Source: Microbacteriaceae bacterium
Lineage (GTDB): Bacteria; Actinomycetota; Actinomycetes; Actinomycetales; Microbacteriaceae
Length of the DNA stretch: 64,000 nt
NCBI GenBank assembly: GCA_025464995.1
Contig: JAODMO010000046.1
Coordinates: 1-64,000, forward strand
Direction of reading: 5' to 3'
In this document: positions 15,179 through 25,600 of the stretch, in pieces
How positions within the stretch are numbered: position 1 is the first letter of the stretch
How the letters are laid out: the number at the start of each line of letters is the position of its first letter
Program-made: the position numbers and the translations under genes
Notes under the pieces: generated by a model
Told to the model about the DNA's origin: nothing
Databases searched by the model: none
What the model saw: the letters and a program-made list of their open reading frames with translations, nothing else

Positions 15179-18100
15179 CTACGCCGAGGCGCCGCGTCGC
15201 GTCATCCGTCGCCAGACCCGCACTGGCCACATCCGCAGCCCCTTCTCCTCGCGCCGCTCCCTCGCGCCCTCGACCAGGAAGTACAGCACCGGAAGCACCA
15301 CGAGAGTCAGCACCGTCGACGACACGAGCCCGCCGATGACGATGATCGCGAGCGGCTGCGAGATGAACCCGCCGTGGCCGGTGAGGCCGATGCCGAGCGG
15401 CAGCAGCGCGAAGATCGTCGCGAGCGCCGTCATCAGGATGGGTCGCAGTCGACGGGATGCGCCGTGCACGATCGCCTCGCCCACCTTCATGCCGCGCTCG
15501 CGGTACTGGTTGATGAGGTCGACGAGCACGATGGCGTTGGTCACAACGATTCCGATCAGCATGAGCACGCCGATGAGCGACGGGACGCCGAGCGGGATGC
15601 CGGTCGCTACCTGCAGCAGGATCGCGCCCGTCGCGGCGAACGGAACCGACACGAGCAGCAGCAGCGGCTGCCGCAGGCTCTTGAAGGTCGCGACCATGAC
15701 GACGTAGACGATGAGGATGGCGACGAGCAGCGCGAGCCCCAGTTGCGAGAACGCGTCGCCCTGCTGCGACGTGACACCGCCGAGTTCCGCGGACGCTCCC
15801 GCCGGCAGGTCGGCCTTGGCGACCGCGGCGGAGACGACGGATGATGCCGTGCCCACGTCGTCGCTCCCCGGGGTGACGCTCACCGTCGCGCTGCGTACGC
15901 CCTTGATCGTGGTGATGCTCGACGGCCCGTCGGACTGCTCCACGGTGGCGATGCTCGACAGCGGTGCAGGGCCGGTCGCCGTCGGGATGGTGAAGTTCTG
16001 GATCTCCGCGAGGGTCGTGGGTGCCGACGCGCTGTCGATGTAGATCGAGAGCGTCTTCTCGTCGATCACGACCGATCCGCTCGCGCTCGGGTTCATCGCG
16101 GCGGTGATGATGCCGCCGACGGCGATCTCGCTCAGGCCGGAGCGCGCCGCGGCTGCGCGGTCGACGGTGATCGAGATGAACGGCTGCGTCACCGACAGGT
16201 TGCTCGAGGCGTCGGCGACGACATCCAGGTCCACAACCTCGGCGAGGATCCGCTTCGACGCCTCGGCGAGGTCTGCGGCACTGTTGGCGGTGATGTTGAT
16301 GGCGATGTCGGATGATGCGAAGCCACTCGCCGCGGCCGAGAGCGCGATCTCGCCGGCGTCGTCGACGCTCTCCACGGCCTTGCGCACGGTCGACTGCAGC
16401 TCGACCTGATCGGCGTCGGGATCGGTCGTGAGCGAGAAGTTCGTCGCCCCGGTTCCGGAGAACGCTGCTCGGAGGGGGCTTCCGCTCGAGCCGAGCGACA
16501 GCTGCACGGTCTCGACGCCGTCGATGTCGGCGAGCACGTCTTCGACCTTCATGGCCGCCTCGTCGCGGACCTCGAGGCTCGTGCCGAGGGGGAGCGTCTG
16601 CGTGACGGTGAGCGTGTTCTGCCCGCTGTCGCCGATGAAGTTGGTCTTCAACAGCGGCGTGGCGAGGCCGGTGAGCACGAGCACGAGAAGCGCGGAGAGG
16701 ATCGTGATGAGGGGGCGCTTGAGCGTCCAGGTGATGATCGGCAGGTAGGCGCGCTGCAGCCGGGTGGGGTGGTCGAGTTCGTCCTCGTCGGCGGCCGGGA
16801 CGCCGTCTTTGTGCTTGCGTGGGGCCTTCGCGCCGAGGAACCAGTAGGCGAGCACGGGCACGATCGTCAGCGACACGAAGAGGCTCGCGGCGAGCGCGAT
16901 CGTCACGGTGAGTGCGAACGGACGGAACAGCTCGCCCGTGACGTCGCCGACGAGGGCGAGCGGCAGGAACACGGCGACGGTCGTGACGGTCGACGCGGTG
17001 ACCGCACCCGCGACCTCCTTGACGGCCGAGAGGATGGCGCTTCTCTTGTCCTCCCCAAAACTCAGGTGCCGTTTGATGTTCTCGATCACGACGATCGAGT
17101 CGTCGACGACCCGCCCGATGGCTATCGTCAGTGCACCGAGAGTGATGATGTTGAGCGTGTAGCCCGATGCCTGCATGCCGACGAACGTGATGAGCACCGA
17201 GACGGGGATGGAGATCGCCGTCACGAGTGTCGAACGGATGGAGAGGAGGAACACCAGGATGACGATGACGGCGAATACGAGACCGAGGAGACCCTCGACG
17301 GCCAGGCTGTTGATCGACTCCTCGATGTAGGGCGCCTGGTCGAAGACGACGGTGAGCGTGGTGTTGTCGCCGAGCGACTTCTCGATCTCGGGGAGGAGTT
17401 CGCGCACCTGCTTGGAGACGTCGACGGTGTTGCCCGCGGGCGACTTCGTCACGGCGATGGTGAGCGACGGCTCGCCGTTGACGCGTGAGATGCCGGTCAC
17501 CGGGTCGTCTCCGAGGGCGACGGTGGCTACGCTGCCGATGGTCGCGGGTTCACCGCGCCCGCCGAGCAGGGGCAGTGAGGCGATGTCGTCGGTGGTCTGG
17601 ATGCGCGAGCCGGCCTGCACGGTGAGGGTCTTGCCCTCCTCCGTGATCTCGCCGGCCGGCAGCAGCACTCCATTCGCGTCGAGTGCGTCGCGGATCGACT
17701 GCGGGGTGAGCCCCGCGGCGAAGAGAGCGGCGTCGTCGGGCGTGATGGTGACGCGCTGCGTGGTCGCGCCGAGCAGGCTCGCGTCGCTCACACCCTCCAG
17801 CTGGCGGATGTCGACGAGAGTCGAGTTCTCGAGCGTGGCCGAGAGGTCGCGCGGATCGAGGTCGCTCGTGACGGCGATCTGGATGACGGGCAGGTCGCTC
17901 AGGCTGAAGGTGAGCACCTGGGTGTCTGCGCTCTCGGGCAGTTGCGACGACAGGCGGTTGATCGCGAGCTGCACCTTCTGCTCGGTCGTGGTGATGTCGG
18001 TGCCGTACTCGAACGAGGCGGTGATGGAGGAGAGGTTCGCGTTCGAAGTCGCGGTAGTGGCGTCGAGCCCGGGAACGCTCTGGATCGCGGTCTCGATCGG

Positions 18101-18298
18101 GGTGGACACGTCTTCGTTGACCACCTCCGGGCTGGCTCCGGGGTAGGTGGTGACGATGAAGACCTGCGGGAGGGAGAGCGACGGGATGAGCTCCTGCTTG
18201 AGCGACGTCAGCGCGACGCCGCCGAACACGCCGATCACGATCGTGACGAGGGCGATCAGCGCGCGGTTGCGCAGGCTGAACACGGACAAAAGGTGCAC
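15179..18298 (-). CDS. RND-family efflux permease (AcrB/HAE1-like)
   Basis: The protein has 1039 residues, a normal AcrB-type length. It begins with a hydrophobic helix (RALIALVTIVIGVFGGVALT) and the conserved QVFIVTTYPGASPEVVNEDV segment of RND permeases. It contains two blocks of membrane helices; the first includes VVDDSIVVIENIKRHLSFG, the classic TM4-TM5 pattern, and a related block (VTNAIVLVDLINQYRERGM) recurs in the second half. It exports small molecules using proton motive force. The GTG at 18298 was chosen because AGGAG lies 5 nt upstream. No membrane-fusion partner or outer-membrane factor is nearby, as often in actinobacteria. Confidence 0.9.
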   Translation of the reverse strand: MHLLSVFSLRNRALIALVTIVIGVFGGVALTSLKQELIPSLSLPQVFIVTTYPGASPEVVNEDVSTPIETAIQSVPGLDATTATSNANLSSITASFEYGTDITTTEQKVQLAINRLSSQLPESADTQVLTFSLSDLPVIQIAVTSDLDPRDLSATLENSTLVDIRQLEGVSDASLLGATTQRVTITPDDAALFAAGLTPQSIRDALDANGVLLPAGEITEEGKTLTVQAGSRIQTTDDIASLPLLGGRGEPATIGSVATVALGDDPVTGISRVNGEPSLTIAVTKSPAGNTVDVSKQVRELLPEIEKSLGDNTTLTVVFDQAPYIEESINSLAVEGLLGLVFAVIVILVFLLSIRSTLVTAISIPVSVLITFVGMQASGYTLNIITLGALTIAIGRVVDDSIVVIENIKRHLSFGEDKRSAILSAVKEVAGAVTASTVTTVAVFLPLALVGDVTGELFRPFALTVTIALAASLFVSLTIVPVLAYWFLGAKAPRKHKDGVPAADEDELDHPTRLQRAYLPIITWTLKRPLITILSALLVLVLTGLATPLLKTNFIGDSGQNTLTVTQTLPLGTSLEVRDEAAMKVEDVLADIDGVETVQLSLGSSGSPLRAAFSGTGATNFSLTTDPDADQVELQSTVRKAVESVDDAGEIALSAAASGFASSDIAINITANSAADLAEASKRILAEVVDLDVVADASSNLSVTQPFISITVDRAAAARSGLSEIAVGGIITAAMNPSASGSVVIDEKTLSIYIDSASAPTTLAEIQNFTIPTATGPAPLSSIATVEQSDGPSSITTIKGVRSATVSVTPGSDDVGTASSVVSAAVAKADLPAGASAELGGVTSQQGDAFSQLGLALLVAILIVYVVMVATFKSLRQPLLLLVSVPFAATGAILLQVATGIPLGVPSLIGVLMLIGIVVTNAIVLVDLINQYRERGMKVGEAIVHGASRRLRPILMTALATIFALLPLGIGLTGHGGFISQPLAIIVIGGLVSSTVLTLVVLPVLYFLVEGARERREEKGLRMWPVRVWRRMTRRGASA

Positions 18299-18471
18299 GG
18301 AGACTCCTGGTGGGATGCGCTGGGCGGCCATGCCGGGTTGCGGCTGCGGTCGCAGGGTGAGATCAGTGCACGCCGGCGTGCTGTCTGATTATCCCAGCGG
18401 GCGTCGCGATCGCCCATACTCCCGCGGGATGAATGACGCGGCTCCGACGGGCCGGGCGACGCGCACCGTCG

Positions 18472-19902
18472 TCACACGACCTCGGCGAGCCATCCCGTCT
18501 CGGCGATCGGCTGCCTGCCGACGTTCGCCCATGCGGCCGCGAGCGCATCGACCGCGCGCTCCGTCTCGGCCGCCGGATAGGAGAACGGGATGCGCAGGAA
18601 TCGTTCGAACACCCCGTCGATGCCGAAGCGCGGCCCGGCCGCGATCTGGAGACCCTCGGCTCGGGCTGCCAGCGTGAGCTGCGAACTGACGGGCGACCCG
18701 AGGTTGACCCATGCCGTGAGACCGCCCTCGACGTGGGACATGCGCCACTCCGGCAGCCGGTCGGCCAGCAGGGCGGCGAGGTGATCGCGACCGGCGCGCA
18801 GTTGCGACCGGCGACCGGCGAGCACGGCGTCGAAGTGGGGCAGCAGGTTGGCGACGACGAGCTGCTCGAGGGCCGGCGTGCCGAGGTCACCGGTCGAGCG
18901 CGCCGCGACGAGCCGTTGGATGATGGAGCGGTCGGCGCGGATCCACCCGATGCGCACCCCGCCCCACACCGTCTTTCCGACGGAGCCGACGAGGATCGCC
19001 TGCGCCGCGCTCTCGCCGTAGGCAGCGAACGGCAGCAGACGGCCCGGCCGGTCGATGTCGAGCTCGGCCATCGTCTCGTCGGCGATGAGTGTCGTGCCGT
19101 GGCGGGCAGCGAGGCCGAGGGTGCGCTCGCGCACCTCGGCCGACATCGACCGTCCCGTCGGGTTGTGGAAGTCGGGCATGAGATACCCGACCGACGGGCT
19201 CGTGCGCTGGATGGCCTGCTCGAGCGCCTCCTCGTCCCAGCCCTCCTCGTTCGTCACCGACACCGGCACGAGCCGCGCGCCCGCGGCCTTGAGGGCATCG
19301 AACGCGTGCGGGTAGCTCGGCGCCTCGACGAGAGCCCGGTCGCCGCGCGCGAGCAGGGTGCGGCTGAGCAGCGCGATCGCGTGCTGTGCGCCGATGGTGA
19401 CCAGGATCTGGTCGGGCGCCGTCGGAAGGCCCCGGGCCTCGTAGCGGTCTGCGATCGCCTGTCTCAGCACCGGAATGCCGACGGGATCGAACCCACTCGT
19501 GCCGAAGTAGGCGGGCAGCTGTTCGGCGGCCGCCCGCGCCGCCTCGGCAAGCGCGGGCAGGGCAGCAACGCTCGCCTTGCTGAAATCGAGGATGCCGGGT
19601 GCCGCAACATCCGCGGGCGCGCTCGTGCCACGGGGCTTGCGCGCGACGCTGCCGGAGCCGCGCACGCTGCTGAGGTAGCCCGTCTCCCGGAGCTGCGCGT
19701 AGGCGGCCGCCACGGTGGTGCGGCTGATGCCGAGTTGGGCGGCGAGGTCACGCTCGGCGGGAAGACGCACGCCGAGCCCGACACGGCCGTCGAGGATGAG
19801 CAGCCGGATGCGGCCGGCGAGCGCCTCGTAGGCGGGAGCGCCGTTCGCCGAGCGCCAGCCGTCCAGAATCAGGTCCAGTGCACGGGCGGAGATGAGATTC
19901 AC
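18472..19902 (-). CDS. MocR-type regulator (GntR helix-turn-helix plus aminotransferase domain)
   Basis: The protein has 476 residues. Residues ~20-90 are a winged helix of the GntR family (YEALAGRIRLLILDGRVG, LPAERDLAAQLGISRTTVAA). The remainder is a class-I aminotransferase domain: PDFHNPTGRSMS, TLIADETMAELD, and SVGKTVWGGVRIGW with the PLP lysine. MocR proteins use PLP or an adduct as an effector rather than acting as enzymes. It is divergent from a YczE-type membrane protein, a pairing known from Bacillus yczR/yczE, so that gene is its probable target. The GTG at 19902 follows a TAAAGT -10 element by 6 nt. Confidence 0.9.
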   Translation of the reverse strand: MNLISARALDLILDGWRSANGAPAYEALAGRIRLLILDGRVGLGVRLPAERDLAAQLGISRTTVAAAYAQLRETGYLSSVRGSGSVARKPRGTSAPADVAAPGILDFSKASVAALPALAEAARAAAEQLPAYFGTSGFDPVGIPVLRQAIADRYEARGLPTAPDQILVTIGAQHAIALLSRTLLARGDRALVEAPSYPHAFDALKAAGARLVPVSVTNEEGWDEEALEQAIQRTSPSVGYLMPDFHNPTGRSMSAEVRERTLGLAARHGTTLIADETMAELDIDRPGRLLPFAAYGESAAQAILVGSVGKTVWGGVRIGWIRADRSIIQRLVAARSTGDLGTPALEQLVVANLLPHFDAVLAGRRSQLRAGRDHLAALLADRLPEWRMSHVEGGLTAWVNLGSPVSSQLTLAARAEGLQIAAGPRFGIDGVFERFLRIPFSYPAAETERAVDALAAAWANVGRQPIAETGWLAEVV

Positions 19903-19908
19903 GGAGCC

Positions 19909-19914
19909 ACTTTA
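19909..19914 (-). promoter_or_regulatory. -10 element of the mocR-type gene (leaderless)
   Basis: TAAAGT on the minus strand ends 6 nt before the GTG at 19902. Confidence 0.5.
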
Positions 19915-19918
19915 GCGC

Positions 19919-19955
19919 AATTGGCATCTTGTGAGGAGGCCAATCACCATATTGG
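19919..19955. promoter_or_regulatory. Candidate MocR operator with ATTGG/CCAAT sites
   Basis: The 62-bp gap between the divergent MocR and YczE-type genes holds ATTGG at 19919-19923 and an inverted pair CCAAT (19940-19944)/ATTGG (19951-19955) with a 6-bp spacer. Repeated half-sites in a divergent promoter are typical of MocR operators. The motif is inferred from this one region. Confidence 0.5.
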
Positions 19956-19964
19956 ATTGCTGTC

Positions 19965-20636
19965 ATGTCATCGCCAGCCCTCCTCGCCCGCCGAATCCTT
20001 CAGCTTCTCGCTGGCCTCTTCCTCTACGGGTTCGCCATCTCGATGATGGTGCGCGGCGCGATCGGGGTTCCGCCGTGGGACGTGCTGACGCAGGGCATGG
20101 TGAAGCAGACCGGATTGCCCTTCGGCGTGCTGACGAACATCATCGGTGCGCTCGTGCTGCTGCTCTGGATCCCGATCCGGCAGAAGCCGGGGGCAGGCAC
20201 CGTTGCCAACGTGCTGCTGGTCGGGCCTTCGATCGAGGTCGGCCTCGCCATCCTCCCTCCGGCGACAGAGCTCTGGCAGCAGGTGCTGCTCTTCGCCGGC
20301 GGCCTCGCGGCTCTAGCGATCGCAAGCGGCCTCTACATCGGCGCGCGGTTCGGCCCGGGCCCGCGCGACGGACTCATGACCGGCATCCACACCACGTGGG
20401 GCTTCCCGCTGTGGGCCGTGCGCACCGTGATCGAGGTGACAGTGTTGTCGATCGGCTGGCTGCTCGGCGGCAACGTCGGGCTCGGCACTCTCGCCTTCGC
20501 GCTGCTGGTCGGGCCCATGGTCGGCGTCACGATCCCGCTCTTGAGGATCGGGCGCCACCACGACAACCCGCACGCGCAGGCGGTACCGCCACAGACCATG
20601 CCGCCCTCGACCGAGCCGGTCGCGCTGCAGCGGTGA
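19965..20636 (+). CDS. YczE/YitT-type integral membrane protein
   Basis: The protein has 223 residues with about five or six hydrophobic helices. It starts LLARRILQLLAGLFLYGFAISMMV, followed by GAIGVPPWDVLTQGM and later GLYIGARFGPGPRDGLMTGI, both diagnostic of the YczE/YyaS group. The last ~25 residues are a soluble Pro-rich tail. Function is unknown; members are often controlled by an adjacent MocR regulator and some are linked to vitamin B6 or secondary metabolism. No clear Shine-Dalgarno precedes the ATG. Confidence 0.85.
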   Translation: MSSPALLARRILQLLAGLFLYGFAISMMVRGAIGVPPWDVLTQGMVKQTGLPFGVLTNIIGALVLLLWIPIRQKPGAGTVANVLLVGPSIEVGLAILPPATELWQQVLLFAGGLAALAIASGLYIGARFGPGPRDGLMTGIHTTWGFPLWAVRTVIEVTVLSIGWLLGGNVGLGTLAFALLVGPMVGVTIPLLRIGRHHDNPHAQAVPPQTMPPSTEPVALQR

Positions 20637-20639
20637 CCA

Positions 20640-22103
20640 CTAGTTGATGCACGCTCCCGCGGCGTAGGTCGTGCCCTCCGGCACGGGCGCCACCGGAGCG
20701 GGCGCGACGGGTGCGGCGGTGGGCAAGGGGGCGGGGGCCTGCCCGTCCGATCCCAGCACGACGGTGACGCCGGTCACATCGGGCGCCTCGACGACGGCGG
20801 CTCCCGGGAGGTACGGGGCGACGGCCTTGGCCGCCGCCTCCTGCCCGGCCGGGTACTGGATGGTGGTCTCGACCCGACTCGATGCGGAGCCGGGAGTGCC
20901 GCCGACGAAGCCGTAGGAGACGAGGCTGGCGGTCGCGGCACCGGCAGCACCGTTCGCCGCGCCGCCGTTCAGCACCGTCACCGTGACGTCGCCGGGCGCG
21001 GCCTCGACGGCCGACTCGTATGCCGAGGGGATGCCGAGCACGCTGTTGATGAAGTCGGGCATCGCGTCGGTGTCGACCTCGACGATGGAGAGCGGGCTCC
21101 CGTTGACCGTGATCGTCGGCGTGCCGCGAATCGGGATGGTGGCCGAGTTGATGTTGTCGGCGTTGAGGCCGCGCAGCTGGGTGGCGAGGTCGATGAAGTT
21201 CAGGCCCGGATCGGTCTCGATCGCGCCGCTCACGGCGTCGAGCACGTTGCCGAGCTTGAACGGGTTGAGCAGCGTTCCGGCCGAGAGGATCTTGCGCGCC
21301 TCGACGGAGAGGAAGTACTGCTGCCGCACCTGGCGGTCGAGGTCGCCGTTGGGCAGTCCGTGCCGCTGGCGCACGAAGGCGAGCGCCTGCTGAGCGTTGA
21401 GCGTGGAGACTCCGGCTGGCAGGTTGACGGTGGAGTACGGGTCGTTGACCGCGTTGTTGAGGCACACGTCGATCGGGCCGAGCGCCTCGGCGATGTTGTA
21501 GAAGCCGAGCAGCGAGACCCGCACGTAGTGGTCGATCCTCAACCCGGTCATGTCCTGGATGACCGAGATGAGCAGTCGTGCGCCGCCCTCGGGGTCGTCG
21601 TTGCCGCCGCCGAGCGTGAACGCCGCGTTGAGCTTGTTCTTGCCATGACCCGGGATGTCGACCCAGGAGTCGCGCGGAAACGAGATGAGGCTCGCGGTGC
21701 TGCCGTCGGCAGGAATGTGTAACACCATCATGCTGTCGGTGTTCGTGCCGCCGCCATCCGCCTCGGTGCCGAGTTTGTCGAGGTCGGCCTGTGTCGCGCC
21801 GTCGGGACGGTGGTCGTCGCCGACGAGCAGAATGTTCTGGTCGACGCCGTCGAAGTCGTCGCCCGTGTTGTCAGCGATGGCGTCGACGTGACTCACCCCG
21901 CCGATGAAACGCTGGTAGTTGTAGGCGACGTAGCCGCCCGTCGCGACGAGCGCCACGACGAGGGTGATGACGATCGCTCGGATGACGCGGCGGCGACGCT
22001 TCGGCCGCGGCGGCGGGCCGGGCGGGGGCGCGCTGGCGCCGCCGTGAAGCGACGGATCCTCGGGCACCGGGAAGGCGTCGTAGGAGCTGGGGTGATTGGT
22101 CAC
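20640..22103 (-). CDS. LytR-CpsA-Psr (LCP) family cell-wall ligase
   Basis: The protein has 487 residues. A cytoplasmic Pro-rich stretch and basic cluster (RPKRRRRV) precede one transmembrane helix (IRAIVITLVVALVATGGYVA). The extracellular LCP domain follows: ILLVGDDHRPDG, TDSMMVLHIPADG, SFPRDSWVDIPGHGKNKLNA, DHYVRVSLLGFYNI, ALAFVRQRHGLPNGDLDRQV. Its conserved Arg and Asp residues bind the pyrophosphate of polyprenyl-linked glycans. After about residue 390 there is a LytR_C-like domain (VTVTVLNGGAANGAAG). It attaches polymers such as arabinogalactan-like or teichoic glycans to peptidoglycan. The GTG at 22103 has TACCCT 6 nt upstream. Confidence 0.9.
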   Translation of the reverse strand: MTNHPSSYDAFPVPEDPSLHGGASAPPPGPPPRPKRRRRVIRAIVITLVVALVATGGYVAYNYQRFIGGVSHVDAIADNTGDDFDGVDQNILLVGDDHRPDGATQADLDKLGTEADGGGTNTDSMMVLHIPADGSTASLISFPRDSWVDIPGHGKNKLNAAFTLGGGNDDPEGGARLLISVIQDMTGLRIDHYVRVSLLGFYNIAEALGPIDVCLNNAVNDPYSTVNLPAGVSTLNAQQALAFVRQRHGLPNGDLDRQVRQQYFLSVEARKILSAGTLLNPFKLGNVLDAVSGAIETDPGLNFIDLATQLRGLNADNINSATIPIRGTPTITVNGSPLSIVEVDTDAMPDFINSVLGIPSAYESAVEAAPGDVTVTVLNGGAANGAAGAATASLVSYGFVGGTPGSASSRVETTIQYPAGQEAAAKAVAPYLPGAAVVEAPDVTGVTVVLGSDGQAPAPLPTAAPVAPAPVAPVPEGTTYAAGACIN

Positions 22104-22109
22104 TCGGCG

Positions 22110-22115
22110 AGGGTA
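22110..22115 (-). promoter_or_regulatory. -10 element of a leaderless promoter (LCP gene)
   Basis: TACCCT on the minus strand ends 6 nt before the GTG at 22103. Confidence 0.5.
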
Positions 22116-22531
22116 CCCACCGATCCTGAACAAATCGCCCCGTTTCACCCCGAATGCCCGAGAATCAGCCACAAGGATGACTCGGCTGCGGGGTCAAGCC
22201 GGATGCGTCGTCGCTCAGCGTCGACCAGCACACCACACCGCCCGTAGGGCGTGCACAAGGGGTTACTCGCGCCGACGAAGTGCGCTCATGGGTGGATTCG
22301 GCCATGAAGACGCTGCGCGCAGATCTCGCGCCGGCCGCTCGCGACGTGAGGTCAGAGGCGGGAGACGCCGGTCGTGCGGTGCGCGCCGACGCCAAGGGGC
22401 GCAGGTCGAGAGCCGGGCGCACCTCGCCGCGGCCGAGCTGGCATTCAGGGGCTGCGCCACGCGTCGCCGCGTCGCCGGGGCACTGAGCGAAACATCCGCC
22501 CTCGCGGCCCGGCCTTCGCGGCGACACGGCA

Positions 22532-22565
22532 CGGGCCGTCGCTCGCGTGTGCGCGCGACGGCCCG
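22532..22565 (-). terminator. Hairpin downstream of the GH3 gene
   Basis: Perfect 11-bp arms CGGGCCGTCGC (22532-22542) and GCGACGGCCCG (22555-22565) with a 12-bp loop begin about 20 bp after the GH3 stop. There is no T-run, as is common for actinobacterial terminators. Confidence 0.55.
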
Positions 22566-22569
22566 GCGC

Positions 22570-22606
22570 TTACGCCCTCCGGCGCTTACGCCCTCCGGCG
22601 CTTACG
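22570..22606 (-). repeat. 16-bp tandem repeat at the GH3 stop codon
   Basis: The unit GGCGCTTACGCCCTCC (plus-strand reading) occurs twice in full and once in part. Each unit contains a TAA on the minus strand. The repeat covers the codons for the basic tail and stop, so slippage would alter only the tail. Confidence 0.6.
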
Positions 22607-25600
22607 CACTGCGAGCATCAGTGCACCCGCCCCGAGCAACGACAGCCCGAGCAGCACGGCGAAGCCGATCTCCGTTCCCGTCATCGCGAGCGAGCCACCT
22701 GAACCACTCGGCCTCGTCGCAGCGAGCACCGTCAGCCGCCCCTCCGCGATCTGGTTCGCCCCCTCGAGCGCGACGGTGTGAACGGCTATGTCGACACCGG
22801 CGGGAACGCGGAACGAGAGCGTGGCGACACCGGCGGCCGACGCGGTCACCGTTCCGAGCGACACCGGGTCGGAGAACAGCGTTCCCGTCACGGTCTCGCC
22901 GGGCGCGAAGCCGCTCGCCGTCGCCGTCACGCGCTGCCCGATTCGAGCCCTATTCGGGTCGATCGTCGCGGTGACGATCGTCTTCCCCTCGCCCGGCGTG
23001 CCCACCGTGAGCCCGAGCACACGGGCGAGCAGCTGTACCGCCAGGGCCGGCTGCGCCGTGAGCAGTGCGTGCTCCGCGTCTGCGGTCAGCGACATCGACC
23101 CGGGCACCGCGGTGGAGGCGACGATGGCCGCTTGCGCCAGGTCGCGGGCAATCGAGACGACGAGGTCGGCGTTCACGGGGTCACCCGCGAGCAGGGCGGC
23201 GATCCGCACGAGCATGGGCAGGGCGGTCGCAGCATCCGCGATCACGCCGCCGGTCGCCCAGACGTCGGCGTCGAGCAGTGCACGCACGGCGTCGCGAGCG
23301 TCACCGTCGTCGAGCGCGTCGGCCACGTCTTGCAGCCGGTCGCGGGGCGAATCGGTGCGCTCACCCCAACCGAACGAGTAGAGCGGCTCGTACGTCGCGT
23401 CGCCCACGTTGATCGGAACCTGCTCGGCGGTGGCCGGCCAGCTCAGCGGCAGTCGACCGGTGAACGGCTTGTCACCGAACAGCACGTCGGCGACGCCCGC
23501 CCCCTCCGAGCCCGGCAGGAACGATGCCACGAGCCCGTCGATCGCCCCGATGCTCTGCGTCACGAGCTGTGTGCGACCCGCGACGACGAGCACGACGCAC
23601 TCCATGGCTCCACACACCGCGTCGATGGCGGCCTGGTCGCTCGGCTTGAGCGAGAGGCTGTGACCGTTGTTGCCGACGTCGCCCACGCCTTCGGCGTACG
23701 GCGTCTCGCCCACGACGACCACACCGACATCATGCCCGGCGAGCGGGGCGGATGCGTCGGGGCTGACCGTGATCGCCGCACCCGGCGCCACCTCGGCGAG
23801 GCCCTCGGCGATCGTGGTGCCGGCCGTTGTGGCGCCCGACGAACCCTGCCACGAGATCGTCCATCCGCCCATCTGGTTGCCGAGGTCGTTCGCGTTCGAA
23901 CCGGCGACGTAGATGGACGCCGTCTTCGACAGCGGCAGCACGCCGGAGTTCTTCAGCAACACCTGCGACTCGGCGACGGCGTCGCGTGCGACCGCGCGGT
24001 GCTCAGCCGATCCGACCCGCGCGGCCTGGCTGCGGTCGGTGAGGGCGTTCTCGAAGAGGCCGAGCTCGAACTTCTGCGTGAGGATGCGGCTGACCGCATC
24101 ATCCACCCGGGCCTGGCTGATCGTGCCGCGTGAGACGCCGTCTTCGACGCTCGTGATGAACGCCCCGAAGTTGTAGGGCGCCATCGCCATGTCGAGCCCG
24201 GAGTTGACCGAACGCACGACCTTCTCGGCGTACGTGCCACCGGGAAGCTTGTCGATGCCCTCCCAGTCGCTGATGAGGAACCCGTCGAACCCGAGCTCTC
24301 CCTTGAGCAGGTCGGTGTTGAGCGCCGTGTTCTCGTGCATCCTGACGACGCCGTCGCCGAGGTCGACGCCCGAGTACGACGGCATGATCGAGCCGACTCC
24401 CGCAGCGATCGCGGGGAGGTACGGCGTGACGTGCAGCGCGACGAAGGCGTTGAGCGAATCAGCGAATGTCACGCCCTGGTCGATCGGGTAGCCCACCCCG
24501 GCCTGCGACGGGTCGTAGGCGGTGCCACCGTCTCCCGCCCAGTGCTTGGCGGTCGCCAGCACCTCGGCCGCGCCCGACTTGTCGGTCGGGTCGACGCCCT
24601 GCAGGCCCTCGATTCCACCGGCCGCGAAGATCGACACGAGCGCAGGGTCTTCACCGAATGACTCGTAGGCGCGACCCCAGCGGTCGTCGCGACTGACGCA
24701 GAGGCACGGGGCGAACGCCCAGTTGACGCCGGTCGCCTTGGTCTCGCTGCCGGTGACCTGCGCGATTTCGCGCGTGAGCGCCGGGTCGCGCGTGGCACCG
24801 AGACCGATGTTGTGCGGGAAGATCGTGGCGTCGACCACGTTGTTGTGGCCGTGCACCGCGTCCGCGCCGTAGAGCAACGGAACCTGCAGCGACGTGGACA
24901 TCGCCTGGCGCTGGAAGTCGTCGATCATGTCGGCCCAGCCCTCGGGCGTGTTCTGTGCGGGCACCGATCCGCCGCCCGAGAGGATGGATCCGAGCCCGAG
25001 TTCGGCGATCTGGCCGGGGCTCGCGAGGCCGAGACGCTCGGCCTGCGTCATCTGGCCCACCTTCTCGGCGAGGCTCATGCGCGCGAGCAGGTCAGCTACC
25101 CTGTCGGCCGTCGACAGCGAGGCGTCGAGATAGGGCAGGCCGTGCGCATTGATGACGACGCGCGGCGCCTCGGTCGGCACCTGGATGCCAGCTCCCGCGA
25201 GCACCACCGGGATGCTGCGCGACTCGTCGTCGCCCGCACCCGCGAGCGTCTGCACCTCGAACGTTCTCGAGGTGCCCGACGCGCTTCCAGCCGGGAACGT
25301 CACGGAGCCCGAGAAGGGCGTGAAGTGGGTGCCTGCCACCGCGGTTCCCGCGCCGTTCACATAGGTGACCGTCGCGTCGGCTTCAAGCGGTTCTCCCGAC
25401 GACGTGGTCAGCACGAGGTCGACGGTCGCCGAGTCTCCGGCATCGACGAGGTAGACGTCTTCCGCCGACGCGACGCTCACGGCGGGCGCGGATTTCGGCG
25501 TGCCGTATAACTGCACGTCGTCGATGGCCCAGCCGACCGAAGCCGCCTTTCCGGCCGGCATGGTCGGCGCGAAACCCCAAGCGGATGTCAGGTCGAGTGT

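Larger units (their letters stand above)
22104..22585. other. Gene-free region between the LCP and GH3 genes
   Basis: About 480 bp with no frame I would call a gene; all frames give Arg/Ala-rich low-complexity peptides. It contains the LCP promoter at its left end and, at its right end, a long inverted repeat likely to be the GH3 terminator and a 16-bp tandem repeat at the GH3 stop. The middle holds nothing recognisable. Confidence 0.5.

Noticed and set aside
22263-22532. Small ORFs on both strands upstream of the LCP gene
   Set aside because: Arg/Ala-rich low-complexity translations without ribosome-binding sites or any family pattern.
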